From NCBI GenBank assembly GCA_964631835.1, contig CAZWAD010000015.1:1-64000 (forward strand): a stretch of DNA of 64,000 bases, read 5' to 3'. Both the position numbers and the translations under genes were made by a program. This document shows positions 26,264-33,590 of this stretch, in pieces; position 1 is the stretch's first letter, and each line of letters begins with the position of its first letter. This DNA comes from Bog-950 sp964631835. GTDB taxonomy: Bacteria > Bacteroidota > Bacteroidia > Chitinophagales > LD1. The notes under the pieces were generated by a model. That model did no database searches, had not been told where the DNA came from, and saw nothing but the letters and a program-made list of their open reading frames with translations.

Positions 26264-29200
26264 ATGCCCGAGTTTATTCATCTCCACTCCCATACGCAGT
26301 ATTCACTTCTTGATGGCGCTGCCAGCATTCAGTCCATGTATAAAAAAGCGGCTGCGGATGGAATGAAAGCGCTCACCATTACTGACCATGGAAACATGTT
26401 TGGTGTTTTCGATTTTGTAGCAGAGGCAACCAAACACAAAATTGCAAACGGCACCTCAATAAAACCTATTGTAGGCTGCGAGTTTTATTTAACGGAAGAC
26501 CGGCACATCAAAACTTTCACAAAAGAAAAAAAAGACAAACGATATCACCAGTTACTTCTGGCAAAAAATGCAGAGGGTTACAAAAATTTAATTAAACTCT
26601 GCTCGCTCGGCTATACCGAAGGTATGTATGGAAAATATCCGCGTATTGATAAAGGGCTGATTGTTCAATATCATAAAAATCTTATTGCAACCACGTGTTG
26701 CATCGGTGCTGAAGTTCCTCAGACCATTCTGAAGAAAGGTGAAGAAGAAGGAAAAAAAGTTTTTGAGTGGTGGTATAATCTGTTTGGCGAGGATTATTAT
26801 ATCGAACTTCAGAGGCATGGTATGGAAGAGCAGGATAAAGTAAATGAAGTATTACTCCAATTTGCGAAAGAATACAAGGTGAAAGTTATCGCCACAAACG
26901 ACTCGCATTACGTTGATCGGCAGGATTCAAATGCGCATGATATTTTGCTTTGCATCAACACAGGGGAGAAACAAAGTACTCCTGCACTAAGAGAATTTAC
27001 AGATGATGACGTTTCAGTAAAAGGAAAACGCTTTGCTTTCTTCAACGACCAATTCTATTTCAAAACGCAAGCTGAAATGTCGGAATTGTTCAAGGATATT
27101 CCTCATGCAGTAGAAAATACACTTGATATTTTTCATAAGGTGGAACACCTCAATCTGAAACAGGATATCATGCTTCCGAATTTTCCAATTCCCAAAGAGT
27201 TTCAGATACACCCCGATGATACACTTAATCAATGGGAGTACCTGAAACACCTCACGTTTGAAGGCGCAAGAAAGCGATACAAAGAAATTACTCCCGAAGT
27301 TGAAGAGCGAATCCATTTCGAGCTTCACACCATTAAGACCATGGGTTTTGCCGGTTATTTCCTTATTGTTTCTGATTTTATCAACGAAGGGAGAAATATG
27401 AATGTACTCGTTGGTCCCGGTCGTGGTTCCGCAGCAGGCAGCGTTGTAGCTTATTGTATAGGGATAACTAACATCGACCCCATAGCTTACAACCTGCTTT
27501 TTGAAAGATTTTTGAATCCTGACCGAAAATCTATGCCAGATATAGATACAGACTTTGATGACGAGGGACGTCAAAAAGTGATTGACTATGTGGTAAAAAA
27601 ATACGGACAAAACCAGGTAGCTCAAATCGTCACTTACAGTAGCATGGCGGCTAAAGTCAGTATTAAAGATGTAGCGCGTGTGCTTGATCTCCCTCTGAAC
27701 GAATCGCTCGCTCTTACCAAATTAGTTTCTGACCGTCCTGGAGTTTCGCTCAAAAGACTCCTTCACGCACCGGTTGAAGGTAAGGACAGTTTGAAAGAAA
27801 AGGAGCAACTTTCTTCTGAAGAAATTGAGGACGTCAAACAACTGCGAAAAATTTATCAAAGTGATTCACTACAAAGTAAAGTGCTTCATGAAGCTGAGAT
27901 TCTTGAAGGAGGGGTTCGCGGAACCGGAGTTCATGCCGCGGGAATAATTATTGCTCCCAAAGACATCAAAGAAATTATTCCAGTGGCAACTTCTAAAGAC
28001 ACCAACTTATATCTTACTCAATACGAAGGTAATGTTATAGAAGAATCCGGTGTGCTCAAGATGGATTTCCTAGGCTTGCGAACACTCACCATCATTCGCG
28101 ATGCATTGCAACTGATAGAACAAAACAAGGGAATCAAAATTGACATTGATTCTATTCCGTTCGATGACAAAAAAACTTTTGAACTTTACCAGAGGGGCGA
28201 AACCAACGGTACTTTCCAATTCGAATCAGCGGGTATGCAAAAATATCTGAAGGACTTGAAGCCGGATAAATTCGATGACCTCATTGCAATGAATGCACTT
28301 TATCGTCCAGGCCCTATCGCTTATATTCCTAATTATATTCTTCGCAAACATGGCAGGGAGCAAATCACTTACGATTTGCCCGAAATGGAAGAATTCCTGA
28401 AAGACACTTACGGAATAACTGTTTATCAGGAACAGGTGATGTTGCTCTCACAAAAACTGGCGGGCTTCACCAAAGGCGATGCCGATGTGCTTCGCAAAGC
28501 AATGGGAAAGAAAGACCGCAAAACGCTCGACAAAATGAAAGACCAATTCATGGAGGGCGCAAGGGCAAAGGGCTTGAACGAAAAGAAACTTGAAAAAATA
28601 TGGACTGACTGGGAAGCGTTTGCGCAATACGCTTTTAATAAATCTCATTCAACGTGTTATGCGTATGTGGCTTTTCAAACAGCTTACCTCAAAGCCAATT
28701 ATCCTGCCGAATACATGAGTGCTGTACTTTCAAACAACCAGGGCAACATTGATAAGATTACTTTTTTCATGGAGGAATGCAGGCGTATGGGCATACCAGT
28801 GAAAGGACCCGACATTAACGAGAGTGATGTGAAGTTTTCAGTAAACAAGAAAGGTGAAATCCGCTATGCACTTTCAGCTATAAAAGGAGTTGGTGAAGCG
28901 GCAGTACATGCGATTGTTGAAGAACGCAAAGTAGGCGGTTCATACAAAAGCATTTATGATTTAACATGCAGAATAAATCAACGTGCTGTAAACAGAAAAG
29001 CCCTTGAAGCTTTATGTTATTCTGGCGCTTTTGATTCTTTTACAAATTATCATCGGGCCCAATATTTACTCCCTGACAAGAAAGATGGACTCAGCTTGAT
29101 AGAAAAAGCTGTGCGTTACGGAAACAATGTTCAGAATTCCTCCGCTTCGAATCAAAGTTCATTATTTGGTGAAATGCAAGGAGGCATTGATTTACGGGAA

Positions 29201-29866
29201 CCTACTTCATTTGGCAGCGAGGAATGGAGCCTGCTCGAAAAACTCAAAAAAGAAAAAGATGTTATTGGTATTTATATCAGTGGGCATCCACTTGATGACT
29301 ACCGTCTGGAAATTCAAACATTTACCAACTGCCGCTTGAATGAGGTTGAAAGGCTGCACAATAAAGAGCTGAAAGTTGCAGGAATTGTAACTGAAACGGA
29401 AACCCGCACTTCAAAAAACGGAAATCCTTATTGCAAATTCACCATCGAAGATTTCACTGCCAGTTTCAACTTTACTTTGTTTGGCAAGGATTATCTTGAG
29501 TTCAAACCTTTTATTGAAACAAACAATACCATGCTCCACATCTGTGGTCGTTATCAGTTGCGGTATAACAGCGAAGCAGAATATGAATTCAAAATCAACA
29601 AAATCAATTTGCTGTCAGATATTCGAACTAAACTCACTAAGTTTCTCACTCTTGAGTTATCCTCCCTTGAAGTAAATGATAACCTGATTAAAGAAATTGA
29701 CAACATCGTTTCCAGATATCCTGGTAAGACAAGATTGAAACTCAGGTTTATTGATGAAGAAGAAAAAATAGTGGTAGGTGTAAGTTCCTCTGCAAAGACC
29801 ATTGACCTTAGTAATGATCTATTTAAAGAATTAGATACTCATCGGCTACGCTATGGACTAAATTGA
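26264..29866 (+). CDS. dnaE: DNA polymerase III alpha subunit
   Basis: This is the replicative C-family DNA polymerase of 1,200 aa. The N-terminal PHP domain opens with FIHLHSHTQYSLLDGAAS and includes TITDHGNM. The polymerase core shows VGPGRGSAAGSVVAYCIGI and the catalytic acidic motif MPDIDTDFDDEGRQ (near residue 425). Further core motifs are VRGTGVHAAGI, MNALYRPGP, YGITVYQEQVM and the FNKSHSTCYAYVAF region. A C-terminal OB-fold (about 1,000-1,100) follows. The ending NDLFKELDTHRLRYGLN resembles Bacteroidota DnaE. Nothing appears missing. It is flanked by about 90 bp upstream and convergent genes downstream. Confidence 0.97.
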   Translation: MPEFIHLHSHTQYSLLDGAASIQSMYKKAAADGMKALTITDHGNMFGVFDFVAEATKHKIANGTSIKPIVGCEFYLTEDRHIKTFTKEKKDKRYHQLLLAKNAEGYKNLIKLCSLGYTEGMYGKYPRIDKGLIVQYHKNLIATTCCIGAEVPQTILKKGEEEGKKVFEWWYNLFGEDYYIELQRHGMEEQDKVNEVLLQFAKEYKVKVIATNDSHYVDRQDSNAHDILLCINTGEKQSTPALREFTDDDVSVKGKRFAFFNDQFYFKTQAEMSELFKDIPHAVENTLDIFHKVEHLNLKQDIMLPNFPIPKEFQIHPDDTLNQWEYLKHLTFEGARKRYKEITPEVEERIHFELHTIKTMGFAGYFLIVSDFINEGRNMNVLVGPGRGSAAGSVVAYCIGITNIDPIAYNLLFERFLNPDRKSMPDIDTDFDDEGRQKVIDYVVKKYGQNQVAQIVTYSSMAAKVSIKDVARVLDLPLNESLALTKLVSDRPGVSLKRLLHAPVEGKDSLKEKEQLSSEEIEDVKQLRKIYQSDSLQSKVLHEAEILEGGVRGTGVHAAGIIIAPKDIKEIIPVATSKDTNLYLTQYEGNVIEESGVLKMDFLGLRTLTIIRDALQLIEQNKGIKIDIDSIPFDDKKTFELYQRGETNGTFQFESAGMQKYLKDLKPDKFDDLIAMNALYRPGPIAYIPNYILRKHGREQITYDLPEMEEFLKDTYGITVYQEQVMLLSQKLAGFTKGDADVLRKAMGKKDRKTLDKMKDQFMEGARAKGLNEKKLEKIWTDWEAFAQYAFNKSHSTCYAYVAFQTAYLKANYPAEYMSAVLSNNQGNIDKITFFMEECRRMGIPVKGPDINESDVKFSVNKKGEIRYALSAIKGVGEAAVHAIVEERKVGGSYKSIYDLTCRINQRAVNRKALEALCYSGAFDSFTNYHRAQYLLPDKKDGLSLIEKAVRYGNNVQNSSASNQSSLFGEMQGGIDLREPTSFGSEEWSLLEKLKKEKDVIGIYISGHPLDDYRLEIQTFTNCRLNEVERLHNKELKVAGIVTETETRTSKNGNPYCKFTIEDFTASFNFTLFGKDYLEFKPFIETNNTMLHICGRYQLRYNSEAEYEFKINKINLLSDIRTKLTKFLTLELSSLEVNDNLIKEIDNIVSRYPGKTRLKLRFIDEEEKIVVGVSSSAKTIDLSNDLFKELDTHRLRYGLN

Positions 29867-30061
29867 AGCATCGTGTGCATTGAAAACCATGTGCTATCCC
29901 AACTCGCTTAAATGAACCAGGCTCCCTTAAACATTTCTAAAGCTCATACTTTCCTTTTTTTACTACTATATTCCTTATCATGCTCACCATCACTTTCTCC
30001 CAGAGAGTTTGGTTGAGACAATAACATAACACAAGCTGATTCATAATTCAGATTAAAGGCT

Positions 30062-30190
30062 TTAACCAATACTTTCATCTTCAGTAGCCAGCACTTCCAT
30101 AAACCGGTTAAACAAAGTAAACGGCAGGCGCACCAGTAAAAGCAAATAGTAAAAGGTTATAAAAAAAATCATTGCAACAGAAGCTTTCAT
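30062..30190 (-). CDS. 42-aa putative single-pass membrane microprotein
   Basis: A short frame starts ATG at 30190, reading MKASVAMIFF, then a hydrophobic stretch (about residues 5-28, rich in Phe, Tyr, Leu) and an acidic C-terminus EVLATEDESIG. It begins 26 nt after the stop of the porin-like gene on the same strand and could be co-transcribed. I do not recognise a family. The interval 29867-30061 between it and the convergent dnaE end shows no gene. The evidence is position, a plausible start and a clean transmembrane profile, so it may be spurious. Confidence 0.45.
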   Translation of the reverse strand: MKASVAMIFFITFYYLLLLVRLPFTLFNRFMEVLATEDESIG

Positions 30191-30216
30191 AGGTTATATA
30201 TTTAGTGGTTAATCAA

Positions 30217-31338
30217 TTATCGCAACCTCGGCTGCACGCTGAAATTGTAAACAGCAGCCATCAAAAAGCTGGCGTTAAAGCCGGTAGCTTCGCCATCTTT
30301 GTTTACAAAAATCTTTTCAGTGCTGCCATCAAACCTGAACTCCGGTATCAGCGTAATGCCATACACCTTGAAGTTGGCAGAAAGAGTAGCTTCAAAAACG
30401 CTGCCGCCTTTAGGGGCCATAGCCATTACCTTCAACTGGTCGGGGTCGCCAAAATGTTCCAGGCGAAGCGCCAAACCGCCCCAGGGCTTAGGCATATATT
30501 TGAAGTAAATAGCCTGTCCGTGCCAAACGTTGCGTGTTACTTTATCGCGCTTCAGCGGCAGGTCGTCAACTACGTTAACCGTTCCGTTAAAGCCCAAAGT
30601 TACCTTGTCTGTCACCGCGCTCGAAAGCACCAAATCAACCTGGTTCGATAAAGTAGTATCCAACGCTTGTCCGCCCACATAGTTCAAATAAATCGAAAGA
30701 TGCGGGTTAACCACCACACTATACTGAGCAATAGCCGCTTTATTGTTCAGCCCGCTGATTGAATACTTGTAATCGTTCGGGTTCGAAACTCCCACCATAA
30801 ACGAATGCTTGCCTTTAAAAAACTCCAGCTTTAAACCGGTATGAAAGAACGGCCCGTTGGTGAACATATAACTCATGCTGTAGTTCTGATTCAGGTGCGG
30901 GTCTAGAACTTCGTAGCCCACATGCGTACCCCAGCTGCCCACGGTTATCTTCATCCAGTCTTTGGGCTGGTAATACAAATACATTTGCTTCACTGCCGTC
31001 AAAACAGAATAAGGAGTACCGGCTTCGTTGTACGAAAACTCTACTGCGCGCTTTCCAAAACCCAAATCAATACAACCGCCTATGCTCTTATATTGATATT
31101 CGAGCTTCACCGAAGCCATGCCGAGCTCAAACGCGTTATGTGAGTTGGTAAAGCTGGTGAAATTGTTGGCTTTGGTTTTACCAATCATATCGTACCGGTA
31201 ATAAATATCGCCAACACCCGAAATAGTGAGTGTGCCGCGCCTCGCTATCTCAGCCGAGTCGGACTCTTGTGCAAAAACATTGTTACAAAACAAAGCAGAA
31301 CAGAAAACAACGAACAGTAGGGAGGATTTGTGTACCAT
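30217..31338 (-). CDS. Outer-membrane porin-like beta-barrel protein
   Basis: About 373 aa from ATG 31338, with a signal peptide (MVHKSSLLFVVFCSALF to NVFAQE). The body alternates polar and aromatic/hydrophobic residues in amphipathic strands (YRYDMIG, FELGMASVKLEYQY, MYLYYQPKDWMKITVGSWGTHVG, YFKYMPKPWGGLALRLEHFG) and ends in VQPRLR. This resembles the putative beta-barrel porin-2/OmpL-like families of Bacteroidota, and substrate is not deducible. An in-frame ATG 33 nt further upstream (31371) is possible but would precede the signal peptide, overlap the promoter-like box and look non-conserved. Confidence 0.75.
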   Translation of the reverse strand: MVHKSSLLFVVFCSALFCNNVFAQESDSAEIARRGTLTISGVGDIYYRYDMIGKTKANNFTSFTNSHNAFELGMASVKLEYQYKSIGGCIDLGFGKRAVEFSYNEAGTPYSVLTAVKQMYLYYQPKDWMKITVGSWGTHVGYEVLDPHLNQNYSMSYMFTNGPFFHTGLKLEFFKGKHSFMVGVSNPNDYKYSISGLNNKAAIAQYSVVVNPHLSIYLNYVGGQALDTTLSNQVDLVLSSAVTDKVTLGFNGTVNVVDDLPLKRDKVTRNVWHGQAIYFKYMPKPWGGLALRLEHFGDPDQLKVMAMAPKGGSVFEATLSANFKVYGITLIPEFRFDGSTEKIFVNKDGEATGFNASFLMAAVYNFSVQPRLR

Positions 31339-31370
31339 ATTGAAATAACGCTTTTGAGTGAATAATGGCA

Positions 31371-31398
31371 CAAATTTACACTTTTAGAACTCAAACAA
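31371..31398 (-). promoter_or_regulatory. Bacteroidota-type promoter for the porin-like gene
   Basis: On the minus strand TTG (31396-31398), a 17-nt spacer and TAAATTTG (31371-31378) match the Bacteroidota consensus TTG / TAnnTTTG. Transcription would begin around 31365, leaving a leader of roughly 25-30 nt before ATG 31338. Confidence 0.55.
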
Positions 31399-31550
31399 GC
31401 CATTTTTGTAAACAAAATGAGGAAAACTTGTCTTTTGTAAGTGTATTTTTCAATAATAATGCAGTATTTTGCAAAAATCAAACAGATATATAAAGTTATA
31501 ATAAGTATGAAATGAAGCCGGTTTTTGAATAGTAAAATGAGTAACTCAGC

Positions 31551-31730
31551 TCATTTTGATCTGCGAAAAAGCTTCAGGATATTAAGCGCCAGAAGAACAA
31601 CCAGCACAGCAGGCATCAGAAATATAAAGAGTGCGATGTTAAACTCATCGTAAGTAATGCCCAGCAGGTTAGCCATATTTATACAGAAATCTGTACCCTG
31701 CCAAAACAGATATTCAATAATATTTTTCAT
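31551..31730 (-). CDS. 59-aa membrane protein, coupled to the gene before it
   Basis: ATG at 31730 overlaps the stop codon of the preceding 111-aa gene in an ATGA arrangement, a classic sign of translational coupling. The product reads MKNIIEYLFWQGTDFC at the N-terminus, then ITYDEFNIALFIF, a hydrophobic helix (about 31-52) and a basic end KLFRRSK, so one transmembrane segment with the C-terminus probably inside. Its C-terminal half aligns by eye with that of the upstream gene (NYSEANIAVYFIF against TYDEFNIALFIF), suggesting the two arose by duplication. Function unknown. Confidence 0.65.
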   Translation of the reverse strand: MKNIIEYLFWQGTDFCINMANLLGITYDEFNIALFIFLMPAVLVVLLALNILKLFRRSK

Positions 31731-32062
31731 CTTTTCTTCTTTAAAAGCCGAAACAACAAAATGAATATCGCCAGCGGATAAAAAATGAAATACACAGCAA
31801 TGTTAGCCTCGGAATAATTCAACACCGGAACGGTATTCAGCGATTTTACATTCCACCGGTATAATTGATACCACCACTTGCTTAATAACTCTTCCGTACT
31901 GCTGAATTTTTTGTTGAAATGAATACATCCGTGTTGTTCGCACCAGCGTGTACATAAACTCTCCCGCAGCTCAAACGTAGCTCTCGGACTCAGGGCATTC
32001 ACCAAAAACATAAACAGAAACGGAAGAGAAATAAGGAGCAATAACTTACCAAATGCGCTCAT
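31727..32062 (-). CDS. 111-aa two-helix membrane protein of unknown function
   Basis: The N-terminal hydrophobic segment (about 5-24) could be a signal anchor. A middle region of about 60 residues follows, with three Cys close together (CTRWCEQHGC) and several Trp/Tyr. A second hydrophobic helix (about 87-105) precedes a basic tail RLLKKKR. The Cys cluster would lie on the periplasmic side if both ends are cytoplasmic. Its stop overlaps the start of the 59-aa gene. I recognise no domain. ATG 32062 is the only good start and lies divergent to the TonB-like gene, 123 bp away. Confidence 0.65.
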   Translation of the reverse strand: MSAFGKLLLLISLPFLFMFLVNALSPRATFELRESLCTRWCEQHGCIHFNKKFSSTEELLSKWWYQLYRWNVKSLNTVPVLNYSEANIAVYFIFYPLAIFILLFRLLKKKR

Positions 32063-32185
32063 AGAAATGTTTTTGTCAAATCCATTCTAATTATTTTATG
32101 ACAAAACTATGACAATTCATCGTGTGGAATTTCGTGAAAACTGCATTATACAATTAAATCTATTTTTTAACTAAAACAGTTTTAT

Positions 32186-32998
32186 ATGAAAAACACGTAT
32201 GAAAACGCGAGTATGCTCGACATGATTTTCGAGCACCGCAACAAAGCTTACGGGGCTTATGCTCTCCGTAAAAGTTACAACAAAACCATTGCCGAAGCCC
32301 TCGTAATTACCTTTTCGGTAGTGGTTTTTATCGGTATGGGTAAATTTCTTTCGGATAAGTTGAAAACACCTCCTAAGGCATTAAAAGAAATATTTGTTAT
32401 AGCGGAGCCAATTCCGGAAATTGAGTTTGAAGATGAGATTGTTCAACCTGAAACTCCTCCACCGCCCCCCCACCCGGAAGGCAGTCCAACGCAAGAAAAC
32501 ACTGAATTTGCTGTAACGCAGAATGCTCCTGAAATTGATTCTATTCCACCCACTGCGTTAATGAACGACATTGACCCCGGCTTAACTACCAACCTTACCG
32601 GCAGCGCCACCGGAATACCAGATGGAACCAGTACGGAGCCTGCTCCGCCTACCGCTTATGTTCCACCGGTTAACAATACCATCTACACAGAACCGGTGGA
32701 AGTTATGCCTGAATATCCGGGAGGTGAAAAGAAGCTACTTGAGTTTCTCCGGAAAAACACGAATTACCCTGACTATGAACGCGAACTTGAAATTGAAGGG
32801 AAGGCTTATGCCAAATTTGTAGTAAATACAGATGGAAGTATTTCAAGTGCAGAAGTTGTAAGAACCGATAGCCGGGGTTTTGGAAAAGAAGCTGTGCGCG
32901 TGGTTTCGCTGTTAGAAAACTTTAAGCCCGGTATGCAACAAGGAAGGCCAGTCAGAGTTCAGCTTGTTCTTCCATTTAGTTTTAGACTCAATCATTGA
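32186..32998 (+). CDS. TonB-family energy transducer protein
   Basis: At 270 aa this shows the TonB plan: a cytoplasmic N-terminus common in Bacteroidota homologues (MLDMIFEHRNKAYGAYALRK), one transmembrane helix (about 36-53), a Pro-rich periplasmic spacer (ETPPPPPHPEG, then TEPAPPTAYVPP) and a C-terminal TonB_C domain (about 170-270: EYPGGEKKLLEFLRKNTNYP to VQLVLPFSFRL). The family links the proton motive force through ExbB/ExbD to outer-membrane receptors. No exbB or exbD is in the window. Such orphan TonB-like genes are common in the phylum, so the exact partner is unknown. A palindromic terminator follows. Confidence 0.88.
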   Translation: MKNTYENASMLDMIFEHRNKAYGAYALRKSYNKTIAEALVITFSVVVFIGMGKFLSDKLKTPPKALKEIFVIAEPIPEIEFEDEIVQPETPPPPPHPEGSPTQENTEFAVTQNAPEIDSIPPTALMNDIDPGLTTNLTGSATGIPDGTSTEPAPPTAYVPPVNNTIYTEPVEVMPEYPGGEKKLLEFLRKNTNYPDYERELEIEGKAYAKFVVNTDGSISSAEVVRTDSRGFGKEAVRVVSLLENFKPGMQQGRPVRVQLVLPFSFRLNH

Positions 32999-33009
32999 AG
33001 CTAATTGCG

Positions 33010-33039
33010 ATGATGTCACCGGTTAACCGGTGACATCAT
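33010..33039. terminator. 30-bp perfect palindrome between convergent genes
   Basis: Fifteen bases (33010-33024) are followed at once by their exact reverse complement (33025-33039), then TTTTA on the plus strand. It can fold on either transcript and is well placed as a bidirectional terminator between the TonB-like gene and the convergent DUF2809 gene, whose last codons and stop lie inside it. Its centre is GGTTAACC, with an ACCGGT in each arm. Confidence 0.75.
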
Positions 33040-33405
33040 TTTATATTCAATTAAAGCACCGGCTAAAATTCCCGCTGAATACCAGATTAAATCAGTCCAT
33101 ACAAAATGGAAACCAAGTAACATTCCTCCGAAAAATGTATCTCTGATTGAATCAATAAACGGGACATGATACAATTGACTAAACTCTATGGTGAACGAAA
33201 AGGCAAGTGTGAACAAAGCAACGACTAATGTTTTTTGTGAAGGCATGAGTAGTGTAAACAACTCAAAAAACATTAATGCCCAAAGAAAATCTCCAGTTGC
33301 ATCAACAACGTAAGGCGAAAAAAATATGCTGAATTTCTTTATAGAAAGCCCAAAGACTATTACACAAGAAATAAACAGTATCCGGTAAATTATTTTTCGG
33401 GTCAC
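33016..33405 (-). CDS. DUF2809-family (VanZ-like) membrane protein
   Basis: A 129-aa integral membrane protein with four hydrophobic segments (about 7-25, 34-52, 58-75, 98-118). The conserved features I associate with DUF2809 are present: GDFLWALMFFELFTLL, FTIEFSQLYHVPFIDSIRDT and the FVWTDLIWYSAGILAGALIEY end. Function is not known. It is convergent with the TonB-like gene, and its 3' end is embedded in a 30-bp palindrome. Confidence 0.72.
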   Translation of the reverse strand: MTRKIIYRILFISCVIVFGLSIKKFSIFFSPYVVDATGDFLWALMFFELFTLLMPSQKTLVVALFTLAFSFTIEFSQLYHVPFIDSIRDTFFGGMLLGFHFVWTDLIWYSAGILAGALIEYKMMSPVNR

Positions 33406-33508
33406 TATATCAACAAATCTTAAGGTTCATGTTAGCACAATTTAATGAAAGCTATTCGTTCCATTATTACCGAAGGTTTACATTTGACTAAAATATTCTG
33501 AAGCATGA

Positions 33509-33557
33509 AATGCCCATGATTCAAAATTACCAACTATGAATAAATATCATGGGCATT
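33509..33557. promoter_or_regulatory. 12-bp inverted repeat upstream of the AsmA-like gene
   Basis: aatgcccatgat (33509-33520) and its exact reverse complement atcatgggcatt (33546-33557) are separated by 25 nt, in the 185-bp region between the divergent DUF2809 and AsmA-like genes. The spacing could suit a dimeric operator or an RNA stem-loop in the AsmA leader. No T-tract follows, which argues against a simple terminator. Confidence 0.45.
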
Positions 33558-33590
33558 CCATCTGACCTTTAAAAAACAAATTATATACAG

